Positions 44,301-55,941 are shown, numbered from the stretch's first letter. The stretch is 64,000 nt of DNA from an uncultured Winogradskyella sp. (GCF_947501905.1 NZ_CANMXL010000001.1:62001-126000); one strand, 5' to 3'. The notes: generated from the letters alone by a model not told the origin. Made by a program: numbers and translations.

Positions 44301-45700
44301 TGCAACTGAATTGCTTTACCTTCGATAAGCTTTGGTTGGAATGCTTGTATACCTAAACGGTGAAGTGTAGGCGCACGGTTAAGTAATACCGGATGTCCTT
44401 TAAGAACATTCTCCAAGATATCCCAAACAACAGGCTCTTTTCTATCTATAATTTTCTTAGCAGATTTTACTGTTTTTACAATTCCTCTTTCGATTAACTT
44501 ACGAATGATGAATGGCTTGTATAGCTCAGCTGCCATATTTTTTGGTAAACCACATTCAAATAACTTCAACTCAGGCCCAACAACAATTACTGAACGTGCA
44601 GAATAATCAACACGTTTACCTAGTAAGTTTTGACGGAAACGTCCTTGCTTACCTTTAAGTGAATCTGATAATGATTTTAATGGTCTGTTTGAATCTGTTT
44701 TTACAGCAGATGATTTACGCGTATTATCAAATAATGAATCTACAGATTCTTGAAGCATACGCTTCTCGTTACGTAAAATTACCTCTGGTGCTTTTATCTC
44801 AACTAATCGCTTTAAACGATTGTTACGGATAATTACACGACGGTAAAGGTCATTTAAATCTGATGTTGCAAAACGACCACCATCTAAAGGCACTAAAGGT
44901 CTTAATTCTGGTGGAATTACAGGAACAGCCTTCATAATCATCCATTCCGGCTTGTTCTCTCTATTTAAGTTAGAATCTCTAAAAGCTTCAACAACTTGAA
45001 GACGTTTTAAAGCTTCCGTTTTACGCTGCTTAGACGTTTCGTTATTAGCTTTATGACGTAGGTCATATGATAACTGATCTAAGTCTATACGTGCTAAAAT
45101 ATCTATAAGACATTCTGCACCCATTTTTGCAATAAATTTATTAGGGTCTGTATCGTCTAAATACTGGTTTTCCTGTGGAATAGATTCTAAAATATTTAGA
45201 TACTCTTCCTCAGTTAAGAAATCCATTTTTTGTAATGGTTCTCCTTCAGCATTCATAGCAATACCTGGTTGAATTACTACGTATCTTTCGTAGTAAATAA
45301 TCATGTCTAATTTCTTAGAAGGTAAGCCTAATAAATAACCAATCTTATTTGGTAACGAACGGAAGTACCAGATATGAGCAACAGGTACAACTAAGTTGAT
45401 GTGTCCTACTCTGTCTCTACGTACTTTCTTTTCTGTTACTTCAACACCACAACGGTCACAAACAATACCTTTGTAGCGTATTCTTTTATATTTACCACAA
45501 GCACATTCAAAATCCTTTACAGGACCAAAAATACGCTCGCAAAACAAACCATCACGTTCTGGTTTGTGTGTTCGATAATTAATAGTTTCTGGCTTTAATA
45601 CTTCACCACGAGATGCTGCTAAAACAGACTCTGGTGATGCTAAACCAATAGAAATTTTGTTGAATTTCTGTACTGTATTCTTATCTTGTTTTCTTGCCAT
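41399..45700 (-). CDS. rpoC: RNA polymerase beta' subunit
   Basis: 1433 residues from the chosen start MARKQDKN; seven codons of upstream open frame are not conserved in the family. The N-terminal zinc motif ([20 protein letters not shown]), the active-site NADFDGDQM, and the second zinc site ([13 protein letters not shown]) are present. It forms the catalytic Mg2+ site of RNA polymerase with beta. It follows rpoB after 62 bp and is ended by a terminator. Confidence 0.97.
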   Translation of the reverse strand: MARKQDKNTVQKFNKISIGLASPESVLAASRGEVLKPETINYRTHKPERDGLFCERIFGPVKDFECACGKYKRIRYKGIVCDRCGVEVTEKKVRRDRVGHINLVVPVAHIWYFRSLPNKIGYLLGLPSKKLDMIIYYERYVVIQPGIAMNAEGEPLQKMDFLTEEEYLNILESIPQENQYLDDTDPNKFIAKMGAECLIDILARIDLDQLSYDLRHKANNETSKQRKTEALKRLQVVEAFRDSNLNRENKPEWMIMKAVPVIPPELRPLVPLDGGRFATSDLNDLYRRVIIRNNRLKRLVEIKAPEVILRNEKRMLQESVDSLFDNTRKSSAVKTDSNRPLKSLSDSLKGKQGRFRQNLLGKRVDYSARSVIVVGPELKLFECGLPKNMAAELYKPFIIRKLIERGIVKTVKSAKKIIDRKEPVVWDILENVLKGHPVLLNRAPTLHRLGIQAFQPKLIEGKAIQLHPLVCTAFNADFDGDQMAVHLPLGPEAILEAQLLMLASHNILNPANGSPVTVPSQDMVLGLYYMTKHRKTDKDYTVKGEGLTFYSPEEVTIAYNEKQVDLNAGIKVRTKDFNEEGELTTQIIETTVGRVLFNEKVPEAAGYINEVLTKKSLRDIIHGILKVTSVPETAAFLDEIKTLGYKFAFQGGLSFSLGDIIIPQEKHTMIAAANKQVDGIMGNYNMGLITNNERYNQVIDIWTSTNAELTELSMKRIREDQQGFNSVFMMLDSGARGSKEQIRQLTGMRGLMAKPKKSNAGGGEIIENPILSNFKEGLSILEYFISTHGARKGLADTALKTADAGYLTRRLVDVSQDVIVYQEDCGTLRGIEVSALKKNEEVVEKLEARIVGRTSVNDVYNPLTEELLVSANEHIDDVIAKKIGDSPVESIEVRSPLTCEAKKGICVKCYGRNLATGKMVQRGEAVGVVAAQSIGEPGTQLTLRTFHVGGIAGNISEENKLIAKFDGIAEIEDLKTVKSKDNEGNEVDVVISRTSELKLTDAKTGIVLSTNNIPYGSFIYVKPGAKLKKDTVVCQWDPYNGVIISEFAGKVKYENIEQGVTYQVEIDEQTGFQEKVISESRNKKLIPTLLIEDKKGETIRSYNLPVGAHIMIDDGEKIEIGKILVKIPRKSAKAGDITGGLPRVTELFEARNPSNPAVVTEIDGVVSFGKIKRGNREIIIESKLGEVKKYLVKLSNQILVQENDYVKAGMPLSDGSITPNDILNIKGPSAVQQYLVNEVQEVYRLQGVKINDKHFEVVVRQMMRKVRIIDSGDTIFLENQLVHKSDFIEENDKIFGMKVVEDAGDSENLKQGQIVTTRQLRDENSSLRREDKQLATARDASPATATPILQGITRASLQTKSFISAASFQETTKVLNEAAVNGKVDTLEGLKENVIVGHRIPAGTGVRDYDNIIVGSKSEFDEMMKQKEEMNYN

Positions 45701-45762
45701 TTTATTTATGGTATTCAGCACATAGTTTCAGCTTTTAAAAGCTGAAACTATGCACCTAAGTT

Positions 45763-48700
45763 TTACTCTTCTAATCTAATATCTAATCCTAATCCTTTCA
45801 ATTCGTGCATAAGTACATTGAAAGATTCAGGTAGTCCTGGCTCTGGCATTGGCTCTCCTTTTACGATAGCTTCATAAGTCTTAGCTCTACCAATTACGTC
45901 ATCCGATTTTACAGTCAAAATTTCACGCAGTGTACTTGATGCTCCATAAGCTTCAAGTGCCCATACTTCCATCTCACCAAAACGCTGACCACCAAATTGT
46001 GCTTTACCACCTAATGGTTGTTGTGTAATTAATGAGTAAGGACCTATAGAACGTGCGTGCATCTTATCGTCAATCATATGACCTAACTTAATCATATAGA
46101 TAACACCAACTGTTGCAGGCTGATCGAAACGATCACCAGTTCCACCATCATATAAATATGTATGACCAAAACGTGGTACGCCAGCTTCGTCTGTAAATCC
46201 ATTGATTTGCTCTAATGTAGCTCCATCAAAAATTGGCGTCGCGTAAGTTCTTCCTAATTTCTGACCTGCCCATCCAAGAACTGTTTCATAAATCTGACCA
46301 ATGTTCATACGAGATGGTACCCCTAATGGGTTTAATACGATATCTACTGGAGTTCCGTCTTCTAAGAAAGGCATATCTTCTTGACGAACGATACGTGCAA
46401 CAATACCTTTGTTACCGTGACGTCCTGCCATCTTATCACCAACTTTAAGTTTACGCTTTTTAGCAATATAAACTTTAGCTAATTTTATAATACCAGCTGG
46501 CAACTCATCACCTACAGAGATTGTAAATTTCTCACGACGTAATGACCCTTGAAGATCGTTTTCTTTAATCTTATAGTTATGGATTAAATCTGCAACCATT
46601 TCATTAGTTGCATCATCAGTAGTCCATTTCCCTGAAGTTAAATGTGTATAATCATCAACAGCGTTTAACATCTTTAAGGTATATTTCTTTCCTTTAGGTA
46701 TAATCTCTTCCCCTAAATCGTTATAAATACCTTGAGCAGTTTTGCCGTTAACAATAGCAAATAATTTCTCAACTAGGATATTCTTAAGATCATCAAAACG
46801 GTTATCGTAAACATCTTCTAACTTCTCGATATCCTCTTTGTCTTGTGCTCTCTTACGCTTATCTTTTATAGCTCTTGCAAACAATTTCTTGTCTATAACA
46901 ACACCATTTAATGATGGTGAAGCTTTTAAAGAAGCATCCTTAACATCTCCTGCTTTATCACCAAAGATGGCACGTAATAACTTTTCTTCTGGAGTTGGGT
47001 CAGACTCACCTTTTGGTGTAATCTTACCAATTAAGATATCCCCTGGTTTGATTTCTGCACCAACGCGAATCATACCGTTTTCATCCAAATCTTTTGTTGC
47101 TTCTTCAGAAACGTTAGGGATATCATTAGTTAACTCTTCGTTACCTAATTTTGTATCTCTTACCTCTAAAGAATACTCATCAATATGGATAGACGTGAAT
47201 ATATCATCACGAACAACTTTTTCAGAAATTACAATGGCATCCTCAAAGTTATAACCTTTCCATGGCATGAAGGCCACTTTCATGTTACGACCAAGAGCAA
47301 GCTCACCTTTTTGAGTTGCATAACCTTCACAAAGTACTTGTCCTTTTGCAACTTTATCTCCTTTCTGAACGATAGGCTTTAAGTTAATAGATGTACCTTG
47401 ATTAGTTTTTCTGAATTTTACCAAAGGATAAGTTTTAGTATCGCTATCAAAGCTTACCATACCTTCTTCTTTAGTACGCTCGTACTTGATTGTTATTTTT
47501 TCAGCATCTACATACTCAACAGTACCAACGCCTTCAGCATTAATTAATACTCTAGAATCTGAAGCTACTTGACGCTCTAAACCAGTACCCACAATTGGTG
47601 CCTGAGGACGCAATAATGGTACGGCTTGACGCATCATGTTTGATCCCATCAATGCACGGTTGGCATCATCATGTTCCAAGAATGGAATTAAAGATGCAGA
47701 AATAGATGCAATTTGATTAGGAGCAACATCTGTATAATTTACACTTGATGGTTCGATTACTGGGAAATCACCTTCTTGACGAGAAATAATTTTCTCAGGA
47801 AGTATTTTTCCTTTACCATCAACTTCAATAGTTGCTTGTGCAATTAACATATCCTCTTCCTCTTCTGCACTTAGATATGTTGGTTCATTTTTAATATCTA
47901 CAACACCTTTTTCTACTTTACGGTAAGGTGTTTCAATGAATCCCATAGAATTCACTTTTGCATATACCGATAATGAAGAAATCAAACCAATATTTGGTCC
48001 TTCTGGTGTTTCAATAGGACATAAACGTCCGTAGTGTGTATAGTGAACATCACGAACCTCGAACCCAGCTCTTTCTCTAGATAAACCTCCAGGTCCTAAA
48101 GCTGATAAACGACGTTTGTGTGTAATCTCTGCTAATGGATTTGTTTGATCCATAAACTGAGATAACTGGTTTGTACCAAAGAATGAATTAATAACTGAAG
48201 ACAATGTCTTAGCGTTAATCAAATCTATAGGTGTAAACACCTCGTTATCACGAACGTTCATACGCTCACGAATAGTACGTGCCATACGAGCTAAACCAAC
48301 ACCAAACTGAGAAGATAATTGCTCACCAACCGTACGTACACGACGATTAGATAAGTGATCAATATCATCAATCTCTGCTTTTGAGTTAATCAACTCAATT
48401 AAGTATTTTATAATCGTTATGATATCTACTTTGGTAAGTACTTGCTTATCCATACCGATATCTAACTGAAGTTTCTTATTCATTCTATAACGACCTACTT
48501 CACCTAAAGAGTAACGTTGGTCAGAGAAGAATAATTTGTCAATAATACCACGTGCTGTTTCCTCATCTGGCGGCTCAGCATTACGTAATTGACGGTAGAT
48601 ATGCTCAACAGCTTCTTTTTCAGAGTTTGTTGGATCCTTCTGTAATGTATTATGAATAATTGCGTAATCTCCTTGTTGACCACTTTCTTTATGTAAAAGA

Positions 48701-49575
48701 ATTGTTTTTACACCAGCCTCAAGAATTTCTTCAATATTTTCTTTGTCTATAATTGTGTCACGATCTAATACAATTTCGTTACGCTCGATAGATACAACTT
48801 CACCAGTATCTTCATCTACGAAATCTTCGTGCCATGTGTTAAGTACACGTGCTGCAAGTTTACGACCGATAACTTTCTTTAATCCTGACTTAGAAACTTT
48901 TACTTCTTCAGCAAGATCAAATATCTCTAAGATATCTTTATCACGCTCAAAGCCAATAGCTCTAAATAATGTTGTAACAGGAAGTTTTTTCTTTCTGTCA
49001 ATGTAAGCGTACATTACGCTATTAATATCAGTAGCAAATTCTATCCAAGATCCTTTAAAAGGAATAACTCTTGCTGAATATAATTTAGTACCGTTTGCGT
49101 GAAATGACTGGCTAAAGAATACACCAGGTGATCTATGCAACTGAGACACAACAACTCGTTCTGCTCCATTAATACAGAATGTACCGCTTGGTGTCATGTA
49201 AGGAATTGTTCCTAAGTACACATCTTGAACAATAGTCTCGAAATCCTCGTGCTCAGGATCTGTACAATACAATTTCAAACGTGCTTTTAATGGCACACTG
49301 TATGTTAGTCCTCTTTCTATACATTCTTCGATTGAATATCTTGGTGGATCTATAAAATAGTCCAAGAACTCTAATACGAATTGGTTTCTTGTGTCGGTAA
49401 TTGGAAAGTTTTCCATGAAGGTATTGTATAAACCTTCGTTACCTCTTTGATCAGATTTTGTCTCTAATTGGAAAAAATCCTGAAAGGATTTTATCTGAAT
49501 GTCCAGAAAATCTGGATATTCAGTTCTGTTTACAATCGAGGAGAAATTTAATCTTTCAGCTTGTTTTGCTAACAT
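45763..49575 (-). CDS. rpoB: RNA polymerase beta subunit
   Basis: 1270 residues. Recognisable marks are the rifampicin region ([38 protein letters not shown]), [12 protein letters not shown] and the C-terminal [27 protein letters not shown]. In the rifampicin region the visible key residues are the usual ones. It is separated from rplL by 134 bp that hold a hairpin. Confidence 0.97.
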   Translation of the reverse strand: MLAKQAERLNFSSIVNRTEYPDFLDIQIKSFQDFFQLETKSDQRGNEGLYNTFMENFPITDTRNQFVLEFLDYFIDPPRYSIEECIERGLTYSVPLKARLKLYCTDPEHEDFETIVQDVYLGTIPYMTPSGTFCINGAERVVVSQLHRSPGVFFSQSFHANGTKLYSARVIPFKGSWIEFATDINSVMYAYIDRKKKLPVTTLFRAIGFERDKDILEIFDLAEEVKVSKSGLKKVIGRKLAARVLNTWHEDFVDEDTGEVVSIERNEIVLDRDTIIDKENIEEILEAGVKTILLHKESGQQGDYAIIHNTLQKDPTNSEKEAVEHIYRQLRNAEPPDEETARGIIDKLFFSDQRYSLGEVGRYRMNKKLQLDIGMDKQVLTKVDIITIIKYLIELINSKAEIDDIDHLSNRRVRTVGEQLSSQFGVGLARMARTIRERMNVRDNEVFTPIDLINAKTLSSVINSFFGTNQLSQFMDQTNPLAEITHKRRLSALGPGGLSRERAGFEVRDVHYTHYGRLCPIETPEGPNIGLISSLSVYAKVNSMGFIETPYRKVEKGVVDIKNEPTYLSAEEEEDMLIAQATIEVDGKGKILPEKIISRQEGDFPVIEPSSVNYTDVAPNQIASISASLIPFLEHDDANRALMGSNMMRQAVPLLRPQAPIVGTGLERQVASDSRVLINAEGVGTVEYVDAEKITIKYERTKEEGMVSFDSDTKTYPLVKFRKTNQGTSINLKPIVQKGDKVAKGQVLCEGYATQKGELALGRNMKVAFMPWKGYNFEDAIVISEKVVRDDIFTSIHIDEYSLEVRDTKLGNEELTNDIPNVSEEATKDLDENGMIRVGAEIKPGDILIGKITPKGESDPTPEEKLLRAIFGDKAGDVKDASLKASPSLNGVVIDKKLFARAIKDKRKRAQDKEDIEKLEDVYDNRFDDLKNILVEKLFAIVNGKTAQGIYNDLGEEIIPKGKKYTLKMLNAVDDYTHLTSGKWTTDDATNEMVADLIHNYKIKENDLQGSLRREKFTISVGDELPAGIIKLAKVYIAKKRKLKVGDKMAGRHGNKGIVARIVRQEDMPFLEDGTPVDIVLNPLGVPSRMNIGQIYETVLGWAGQKLGRTYATPIFDGATLEQINGFTDEAGVPRFGHTYLYDGGTGDRFDQPATVGVIYMIKLGHMIDDKMHARSIGPYSLITQQPLGGKAQFGGQRFGEMEVWALEAYGASSTLREILTVKSDDVIGRAKTYEAIVKGEPMPEPGLPESFNVLMHELKGLGLDIRLEE

Positions 49576-49650
49576 CGATGAACGCGTTTTTGATTAAAAA
49601 TAATGTAATAAAGTGTACATACTATTTATATACACAAAATGGTCTAGGCA

Positions 49651-49676
49651 TTATCCCGCAACTTACTGCGGGATAA
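49651..49676 (-). promoter_or_regulatory. hairpin between rplL and rpoB
   Basis: Perfect 10-bp stem (49651-49660 and 49667-49676), 6-nt loop, no T run. In E. coli the rplL-rpoB spacer holds an attenuator and an RNase III site; this hairpin may have a similar role in setting the ratio of ribosomal protein to polymerase. Confidence 0.45.
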
Positions 49677-49709
49677 ACCTAAACCTTGTATTGTAGGTAT
49701 TAACCGAGC

Positions 49710-50087
49710 TTACTTAAGCTCAACCTCAGCTCCAGCTTCTTCTAAAGATGCTTTTAAAGCTTCTGCTTCATCTTTAGCAACGCCTTCTTTGATTGCACTT
49801 GGTGCATCATCAACTAAACCTTTAGCGTCTTTTAATCCTAAACCAGTTAATTCCTTAACTAATTTTACAACTGCTAGTTTAGAACCACCAGCTGCTTTAA
49901 GGATTACGTCAAATTCAGTCTTCTCCTCTGCAGCGTCTCCACCAGCAGCAGCACCACCAGCAGCAACAGCTACTGCAGCAGCAGCAGGCTCAATACCGTA
50001 TTCTTCTTTTAAAATATCAGCTAATTCATTAACCTCTTTTACAGTTAAATTAACTAATTGTTCTGCGAAATCTTTTAAATCTGCCAT
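49710..50087 (-). CDS. rplL: 50S ribosomal protein L7/L12
   Basis: 125 residues. N-terminal dimer domain, Ala/Gly-rich hinge ([18 protein letters not shown]) and the C-terminal [18 protein letters not shown] ... [15 protein letters not shown] factor-binding domain. It forms the ribosomal stalk. It lies below rplJ. Confidence 0.96.
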   Translation of the reverse strand: MADLKDFAEQLVNLTVKEVNELADILKEEYGIEPAAAAVAVAAGGAAAGGDAAEEKTEFDVILKAAGGSKLAVVKLVKELTGLGLKDAKGLVDDAPSAIKEGVAKDEAEALKASLEEAGAEVELK

Positions 50088-50145
50088 TTTTCTATCGTTT
50101 TAATGTGTGTGTTTTTATTTTAATTTTTAAGTGCGTACTCGCTAA

Positions 50146-50667
50146 TTATCCTTCTTTTTCGGATAATGTTTTAATGATGCCTGCTAATGTACCACCACCT
50201 GATTTAAGTGCTGAAATAACATTCTTAGCAGGAGATTGTAATAATCCAATAATCTCACCAAGTAATTCTTCTCTTGATTTGATTTCTACTAAGGCATCTA
50301 ATTGGTCGTCTCCTATGTAAATAGACTCTTCGATGAAAGCCCCTTTTAATAAAGGTTTTTCTGATTTCTTACGAAAAGCTTTAATTACTTTAGCAGGTCC
50401 GTTACCTGTTTCAGAGTACATTACAGAAGTGTTACCTTTTAAAGTCGTTGGTAAATCTCCAAACTCTTTGTCTGAAGCTTCCATTGCCTTTTCTAATAAT
50501 GTATTCTTTACAACCGCTAACTTAACGTTTGCTTTAAAACAAGCACGACGTAAGTTTGAAGTGTCAACAGCATTTAATCCAGATATATCTGTTAAATAGA
50601 TATTTGTATTATCTGCCAATTGTGCAGTTAACTCTTCAATTACTAGGGATTTTTCTTCTCTTGTCAT
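50146..50667 (-). CDS. rplJ: 50S ribosomal protein L10
   Basis: 173 residues with KSLVIEELTAQLADNTNIYLTDISGL and the C-terminal helix for L12 binding. It anchors the L7/L12 stalk to 23S rRNA. It is 19 bp below rplA and 58 bp above rplL. Confidence 0.95.
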   Translation of the reverse strand: MTREEKSLVIEELTAQLADNTNIYLTDISGLNAVDTSNLRRACFKANVKLAVVKNTLLEKAMEASDKEFGDLPTTLKGNTSVMYSETGNGPAKVIKAFRKKSEKPLLKGAFIEESIYIGDDQLDALVEIKSREELLGEIIGLLQSPAKNVISALKSGGGTLAGIIKTLSEKEG

Positions 50668-50686
50668 AATATTCTAAGTTTAACTA

Positions 50687-51376
50687 CTATCCTATTTTAG
50701 TATCAATTGCAATACTTGGGCTCATTGTGCTTGACATAAAAATGCTCTTCACATATACACCTTTTGATGCAGTTGGTTTTAACTTCATTAAAGTTGTAAG
50801 TAATTCGTTCGCATTACCAACAAGTTTATCAGCACTAAATGATGCTTTACCTATTGGAGCGTGAACGATACCTGTCTTATCTACTTTAAAATCTATCTTA
50901 CCAGCTTTTACTTCTGTAACTGCTTTAGCTACATCCATAGTTACTGTTCCTGTCTTAGGGTTTGGCATAAGACCTCTTGGTCCTAATACCCTACCTAATG
51001 GTCCTAACTTACCCATAATGCTTGGCATAGTAACGATAACGTCAACATCTGTCCAACCATCTTTAATTTTCTGTAAGTATTCATCTAACCCAACATAATC
51101 AGCACCCGCTTCTTTAGCTTCGGCTTCTTTATCTGGTGTTACTAATGCAAGAACCTTCATGTCTTTACCTGTACCGTGAGGTAGTGAAACTACACCACGA
51201 ACCATTTGATTTGCTTTACGTGGATCTACGCCTAATCTTACGGCTAAATCTACTGAGGCATCAAACTTTGTGTATGTGATTTCTTTAAGTAAAGCTGAAG
51301 CTTCTTCTATTGAGTAAAGTTTGTTTTTGTCAACTTTAGCTCTAGCTTCCTTTTGCTTTTTTGTTAATCTTGCCAT
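50687..51376 (-). CDS. rplA: 50S ribosomal protein L1
   Basis: 229 residues with the signature [15 protein letters not shown] and a C-terminal [16 protein letters not shown]. It binds 23S rRNA at the L1 stalk; in other bacteria it also represses its own operon. Confidence 0.96.
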   Translation of the reverse strand: MARLTKKQKEARAKVDKNKLYSIEEASALLKEITYTKFDASVDLAVRLGVDPRKANQMVRGVVSLPHGTGKDMKVLALVTPDKEAEAKEAGADYVGLDEYLQKIKDGWTDVDVIVTMPSIMGKLGPLGRVLGPRGLMPNPKTGTVTMDVAKAVTEVKAGKIDFKVDKTGIVHAPIGKASFSADKLVGNANELLTTLMKLKPTASKGVYVKSIFMSSTMSPSIAIDTKIG

Positions 51377-51387
51377 TTCAAAAAATT

Positions 51388-51828
51388 TTAGTTTGGAGCG
51401 TCTCCTCCTTTAACTGTGATACCCATCGATCTCGCTGTACCAGCTACCATTTTCATAGCTGAGTCAATCGTGAACGCGTTTAAATCTACCATCTTGTCTT
51501 CTGCAATAGTCTTAACTTGATCCCAAGTTACTTTTGCTACTTTACGTCGGTTTGGTTCTCCAGATCCTTTCTTTACTTTGGCCGCTTCTAATAATTGTAC
51601 TGCTGCTGGTGGAGTCTTGATTACAAATTCAAATGATTTGTCTTTGTAAACAGAGATTACCACAGGTAAAACTTTACCTGGCTTATCTTGAGTTCTAGCA
51701 TTAAACTGCTTACAGAACTCCATGATATTAACTCCAGCGGCACCTAAAGCGGGTCCAACCGGTGGCGATGGATTCGCTGCACCTCCCCGAACTTGTAATT
51801 TAACTACTTTGTCTAGTTCTTTTGCCAT
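51388..51828 (-). CDS. rplK: 50S ribosomal protein L11
   Basis: 146 residues with the N-terminal [22 protein letters not shown] and the C-terminal [14 protein letters not shown]...[12 protein letters not shown]. It is part of the GTPase-associated centre. rplA follows after 11 bp. Confidence 0.96.
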   Translation of the reverse strand: MAKELDKVVKLQVRGGAANPSPPVGPALGAAGVNIMEFCKQFNARTQDKPGKVLPVVISVYKDKSFEFVIKTPPAAVQLLEAAKVKKGSGEPNRRKVAKVTWDQVKTIAEDKMVDLNAFTIDSAMKMVAGTARSMGITVKGGDAPN

Positions 51829-51899
51829 TTTAAATTTAAAATTGTGCGCTGTTTTTAAATTGGAAGCCTAAAAACAAACGCTATATAATGTAACAATTA

Positions 51900-52457
51900 T
51901 TATACTTTTTCTACTTGCATATAACTTAACTCTAATGGTGTTTTTCTTCCAAAAATCTTTACCATTACTTCAAGCTTACGCTTCTCTTCATTTATCTTTT
52001 CGATAGTACCATCAAATCCATTGAATGGTCCATCAATAACTTTTACAGTCTCACCTATTGTGAAAGGTATTGCAACATTAGCATCAGCTTCTAAAGCCAA
52101 TTCATCTACCTTACCTAACATACGGTTAACCTCAGATTGTCTTAATGGTACTGGGTCTCCTCCTTTTGTTTCACCTAAAAAACCAATAACATTAGTAATT
52201 GATTTAATAATGTGTGGCACTTCTCCACTTAGGTTAGCCTGTATCATTATGTAACCGGGGAAATAAGTACGTTCTTTATTTATTTTCTTACCGTTACGTA
52301 TTTGTATCACTTTTTCAGTTGGAACTAATACTTGGTCAACATAATCGCCTAAACCTAATCTAGAAATTTCATTTTCTATATAGGTCTTAATTTTGTTTTC
52401 CTGACCACTTACAGCTCTAACAACATACCATTTTTTATTTCCGCTTTTTTCAGACAT
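51900..52457 (-). CDS. nusG: transcription termination/antitermination protein NusG
   Basis: 185 residues. NGN domain (KWYVVRAVSGQENKIKTYIE) and KOW domain (FTIGETVKVIDGPFNGFDGTIEKI) are present. It binds RNA polymerase and ribosomal S10. It follows secE after 16 bp. Confidence 0.95.
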   Translation of the reverse strand: MSEKSGNKKWYVVRAVSGQENKIKTYIENEISRLGLGDYVDQVLVPTEKVIQIRNGKKINKERTYFPGYIMIQANLSGEVPHIIKSITNVIGFLGETKGGDPVPLRQSEVNRMLGKVDELALEADANVAIPFTIGETVKVIDGPFNGFDGTIEKINEEKRKLEVMVKIFGRKTPLELSYMQVEKV

Positions 52458-52473
52458 ATGAATTGATAGTTGT

Positions 52474-52668
52474 TTAATTAATTAGGCCAAAATATGCCTT
52501 GATAACTCTACTGAAAACAGTATCTATTCCCCAAATAGCTAAAGAAAATAATATGGAAAAAACCGCTACAACAATCGTTAACCTTTGTGCTTCTGGCCAA
52601 GGTGTCCATGTTACATTATTCTTAAGCTCTTCGAACGATTCTTTTACGTATGTTACTATTCCTGCCAT
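52474..52668 (-). CDS. secE: preprotein translocase subunit SecE
   Basis: 64 residues: an amphipathic helix (YVKESFEELKNNVTWTPWPEAQRLTIVV) and one membrane helix, as in most one-helix SecE. It is part of SecYEG in the inner membrane. Confidence 0.92.
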   Translation of the reverse strand: MAGIVTYVKESFEELKNNVTWTPWPEAQRLTIVVAVFSILFSLAIWGIDTVFSRVIKAYFGLIN

Positions 52669-52727
52669 TTGATTTCTATATTTTTTGAGACACTATCTAT
52701 TGATTTTGTCTTAGTATACTTAGCTTG

Positions 52728-52800
52728 CACGGGTTGAGAGACTCGAACTCCCGACACCTGGTTTTGGAGACCAGTGCTCTACCAACTGAGCTAAACCCGT
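52728..52800 (-). tRNA. tRNA-Trp (CCA)
   Basis: Acceptor stem ACGGGTT/AACCCGT, anticodon loop CTCCAAA with CCA, T arm GGGAG-TTCGAGT-CTCTC, discriminator G. It lies between tuf and secE. Confidence 0.93.
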
Positions 52801-52811
52801 AAACATAAATC

Positions 52812-52839
52812 AAGGTATCCCGAAAAAACGGGACACCTT
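52812..52839 (-). terminator. hairpin below tuf
   Basis: 11-bp stem (52812-52822 and 52829-52839, one G-U on the minus strand) around a six-base loop that is all T in RNA sense. It lacks a long T run after it, so it may be a weak terminator or a processing signal before tRNA-Trp. Confidence 0.45.
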
Positions 52840-52860
52840 AATATATATTTAGATTTTGTA

Positions 52861-54048
52861 TTAGTCTAAAATTTCAGTTACCTGACCTGCACCAACTGTA
52901 CGACCACCTTCACGGATAGCGAAACGTAAACCTACGTTCATTGCAATTGGTTGGATTAACTCAACAGTAATAGTTAAGTTATCACCAGGCATTACCATTT
53001 CAACTCCATCAGGAAGTGCAATATTTCCTGTTACGTCAGTTGTACGAACGTAGAACTGTGGACGGTAGTTGTTATGGAATGGTGTGTGACGACCACCTTC
53101 TTCTTTCTTAAGGATATAAACCTCAGCTTTGAATTTTTGGTGTGGTGTTACAGAACCAGGAGCAGTGATTACCATACCTCTAGAGATTTGAGTTTTCTCA
53201 ATACCTCTTAATAAGATACCAGCGTTATCACCAGCTTCACCTCTATCTAATATTTGACGGAACATTTCGATACCCGTAATAGTAGATGTTAATTTCTCAG
53301 CACCCATACCGATAATCTCCACAGGGTCTCCAGTGTTAGCTACACCAGTCTCAATACGACCAGTTGCAACAGTACCACGACCTGTAATAGAAAATACATC
53401 TTCGATAGGCATTAAGAAAGGCTTATCCATATCACGTACAGGCTCTTCAATCCATGTATCTACAGCTTCCATTAATTCCATTACTGTATCAACCCACTTT
53501 TGCTCACCGTTAAGTGCACCTAAAGCAGAACCAGCAACAACAGGTCCATTATCTCCATCATACTCATAGAATGATAATAAATCTCTGATTTCCATTTCTA
53601 CTAATTCTAATAACTCTTCATCATCAACCATATCCACTTTGTTCATGAATACAACGATACGAGGAATACCTACCTGACGTCCTAAAAGGATGTGCTCACG
53701 AGTTTGTGGCATAGGACCATCTGTTGCAGCTACAACCAAGATAGCACCATCCATTTGCGCAGCACCAGTTACCATGTTCTTTACGTAATCGGCGTGACCT
53801 GGACAGTCAACGTGAGCGTAATGACGATTTGCTGTTGCGTACTCTACGTGAGATGTGTTAATTGTGATACCTCTCTCTTTTTCTTCAGGAGCGTTATCAA
53901 TTTGATCGAAGTCTTTTGCTTCAGATAAACCTGCATCAGCTAATACTTTAGTAATAGCAGCAGTTAAAGTTGTTTTACCGTGATCTACGTGTCCAATTGT
54001 ACCTATATTAAGGTGTGGTTTTGAACGATCGAAAGTTGCCTTTGCCAT
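52861..54048 (-). CDS. tuf: elongation factor Tu
   Basis: 395 residues. [20 protein letters not shown] and SAL motifs, then domains II and III ending in [18 protein letters not shown]. It delivers aminoacyl-tRNA to the ribosome. Only one tuf is in the window; it lies below the four-tRNA group. Confidence 0.97.
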   Translation of the reverse strand: MAKATFDRSKPHLNIGTIGHVDHGKTTLTAAITKVLADAGLSEAKDFDQIDNAPEEKERGITINTSHVEYATANRHYAHVDCPGHADYVKNMVTGAAQMDGAILVVAATDGPMPQTREHILLGRQVGIPRIVVFMNKVDMVDDEELLELVEMEIRDLLSFYEYDGDNGPVVAGSALGALNGEQKWVDTVMELMEAVDTWIEEPVRDMDKPFLMPIEDVFSITGRGTVATGRIETGVANTGDPVEIIGMGAEKLTSTITGIEMFRQILDRGEAGDNAGILLRGIEKTQISRGMVITAPGSVTPHQKFKAEVYILKKEEGGRHTPFHNNYRPQFYVRTTDVTGNIALPDGVEMVMPGDNLTITVELIQPIAMNVGLRFAIREGGRTVGAGQVTEILD

Positions 54049-54107
54049 GTTTAATTTATTTAATCTTAATTTATATTAGTGTTCAATTTTTATATACCAA
54101 AAAAAAG

Positions 54108-54179
54108 AGCCAATGACGAGATTTGAACTCGTGACCTCTTCCTTACCAAGGAAACGCTCTACCCCTGAGCTACACCGGC
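54108..54179 (-). tRNA. tRNA-Thr (GGT)
   Basis: Acceptor GCCGGTG/CATTGGC with two G-U pairs, anticodon loop TTGGTAA with GGT, T arm ACGAG-TTCAAAT-CTCGT. First gene upstream of tuf. Confidence 0.9.
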
Positions 54180-54233
54180 GTAAAGTATTTATTTCCTCAT
54201 TAATATGAGATTTCTACCTTCGCAGAAACTTTG

Positions 54234-54306
54234 AGCGAGAGACCGGGTTCGAACCGGCGACATTCAGCTTGGAAGGCTGACGCTCTACCAACTGAGCTAC
54301 TCTCGC
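54234..54306 (-). tRNA. tRNA-Gly (TCC)
   Basis: Acceptor GCGAGAG/CTCTCGC, anticodon loop CTTCCAA with TCC, T arm GCCGG-TTCGAAC-CCGGT. Confidence 0.92.
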
Positions 54307-54377
54307 TTTTTTAATTAGAATTTCTAATTAATGGTTTTCAATATTTCAAACTAGCTTTTAATTAAAAAAAGCTTTGG

Positions 54378-54459
54378 TGGGGAGAGCAGGATTCGAACCT
54401 GCGAAGTTAAAAACAACAGAGTTACAGTCTGTCCTCGTTGGCCGCTTGAGTATCTCCCC
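54378..54459 (-). tRNA. tRNA-Tyr (GTA)
   Basis: Acceptor GGGGAGA/TCTCCCC with discriminator A, anticodon loop CTGTAAC with GTA and a long variable arm, as for a class II tRNA. 82 nt. Confidence 0.92.
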
Positions 54460-54544
54460 AATTATCAATTTTTAGGCTGCAAAATTACAGCTTTTTATTG
54501 ACATTACATTCTTTTAAAAGAACTATTTTCTTTTCAAAAAAAAG

Positions 54545-54618
54545 AGCCGATGGAGGGACTCGAACCCACGACCTGCTGATTACAAATCAGCTGCTCTAGC
54601 CAGCTGAGCTACATCGGC
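54545..54618 (-). tRNA. tRNA-Thr (TGT), second copy
   Basis: Identical to the tRNA at 31682-31755, anticodon TGT. It is the first of the four-tRNA group that leads into tuf. Confidence 0.93.
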
Positions 54619-54658
54619 TTTTTTAGCACTTTTTTTAGTTAAATTTTTAACATAAAAA

Positions 54659-54680
54659 AGTCCGCTATTTCTAACGGACT
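54659..54680 (-). terminator. terminator of hpf
   Basis: 6-bp stem AGTCCG/CGGACT (54659-54664 and 54675-54680), 10-nt loop, then TTTTTT on the minus strand. It separates hpf from the tRNA group. Confidence 0.65.
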
Positions 54681-54731
54681 GCAAATGTAATGTTTTATTT
54701 TTTCTTTCAAAATATTTTTGAAAAATTTTTA

Positions 54732-55034
54732 CTAGGAATGTGACCTCAACTTTTCTTTTCGTTTTTTTAATCGTCTCATCAAAGATGTTGCTACTAGGTC
54801 TGCACCTTCCTCAAAAGACTTACTCTGTTTTTTCACAACAAATGTATCTCCTGGAACACTGAGTTTTGCTTCAAAGATTTTATTTTCCTTATCGCTTGTA
54901 TTTTCAACTTTTAGATACACTTCTGTTTGAATAATTTTATCGTAGTACTGATTTAGTTTTTCAAAACGTTTTTGGATAAAGTTTTTTAACTTAACGTCTG
55001 CTACAAAATTGATGGATTGCGTGTTTACATTCAT
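54732..55034 (-). CDS. hpf: ribosome hibernation promoting factor (HPF/RaiA family)
   Basis: 100 residues, the short form. The beta-alpha-beta-beta-beta-alpha pattern is seen, with a basic C-terminal helix (RRLKKRKEKLRS). It binds the 30S decoding site and supports ribosome hibernation. It follows xerC after 16 bp. Confidence 0.87.
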   Translation of the reverse strand: MNVNTQSINFVADVKLKNFIQKRFEKLNQYYDKIIQTEVYLKVENTSDKENKIFEAKLSVPGDTFVVKKQSKSFEEGADLVATSLMRRLKKRKEKLRSHS

Positions 55035-55050
55035 AAGCCAGTTAGATTTT

Positions 55051-55941
55051 TTAGTTGATATTTCTTGGGTGAGCTTTAGCGTGCACTTTTTTTAATTCGG
55101 CTATACTACTATGTGTATAAACCTGAGTTGCTGCTAAGCTAGAATGTCCAAGTAGTTCTTTTACTGCATTAATGTCTGCGCCTTCATTAAGTAAATGTGT
55201 TGCAAAAGAGTGCCTAAGCACATGGGGGCTACATTTTAGTTTTGAAGATGCGTTACTAAAATACTTATTTATTACTCTATAAACAAGTGTCTCATAGACT
55301 TTTGCACCTTTCTTAGTTAAGAATAAGTGATTTAAGTCTTTAACATCAGTTAGATTACTTCTATATTCTTTATAGATATTTATGGTTTTAATTACCGATG
55401 GTATTAATGGGATATAACGTTCTTTATTTCTTTTACCCAATACCTTGAGGGTTTTATTAGTTACATCCACATCTTTTATTTTTATCTCTATGAGCTCAAT
55501 ACGTCTTATTCCTGTGGCATAAAAGAGTTCTACTATTAATTTATTTCTAGCGCTTTCAAAATCATCTACATCATTTAAAATTTGAAGAACATTATTTAAT
55601 TCCTTTTGGGAAAACGGCACTTGAATTTTCTTTTCAATTTTTAGTGCTTTATGGGTTTTTAATGGGTTGGTTTTTAAGTCTTCTATTTTTAAAAGAAATT
55701 TATAGTAAGAATTAAGTGAAGACACTTTTCTATTTATACTTCTATTGGTAATACCCGAATTTACCAAACCTACAATCCATTGGCGAATAATATTATATCC
55801 TATATTATGGATAGATTCCTTATTATAGTCTGTATCTAAAAAACTTTGGAAATTTTCTAGGTCTTTTAGATATGCCGTAACTGTATGAGTAGAATACTTC
55901 TTTTCTAGCAATAAATAATCTGAAAACTTTTCTAAAGACAT
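55051..55941 (-). CDS. xerC: tyrosine recombinase XerC/XerD-like
   Basis: 296 residues. Catalytic set R146, K170, H240, R243, H266, Y275 (TGIRR, GKRNKERYIPL, PHVLRHSFATH, LGHSSLAATQVYTH). It most likely resolves chromosome dimers at dif. Its place beside rpsU and hpf, away from mobile genes, supports a housekeeping role. Which of XerC or XerD it is cannot be told from sequence alone. Confidence 0.88.
   Translation of the reverse strand: MSLEKFSDYLLLEKKYSTHTVTAYLKDLENFQSFLDTDYNKESIHNIGYNIIRQWIVGLVNSGITNRSINRKVSSLNSYYKFLLKIEDLKTNPLKTHKALKIEKKIQVPFSQKELNNVLQILNDVDDFESARNKLIVELFYATGIRRIELIEIKIKDVDVTNKTLKVLGKRNKERYIPLIPSVIKTINIYKEYRSNLTDVKDLNHLFLTKKGAKVYETLVYRVINKYFSNASSKLKCSPHVLRHSFATHLLNEGADINAVKELLGHSSLAATQVYTHSSIAELKKVHAKAHPRNIN

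Noticed and set aside
46838..47254. 138-codon plus-strand frame opposite rpoB
   Set aside because: Lies fully inside rpoB on the other strand, with no recognisable domain; a chance frame.
49789..50103. 104-codon plus-strand frame opposite rplL
   Set aside because: Ala-rich shadow of the rplL hinge.
55051..55941. XerC-like recombinase as the enzyme of the cassette at 30.7 kb
   Set aside because: It has no sign of the extra IntI-type insert and sits in a housekeeping block 24 kb away.
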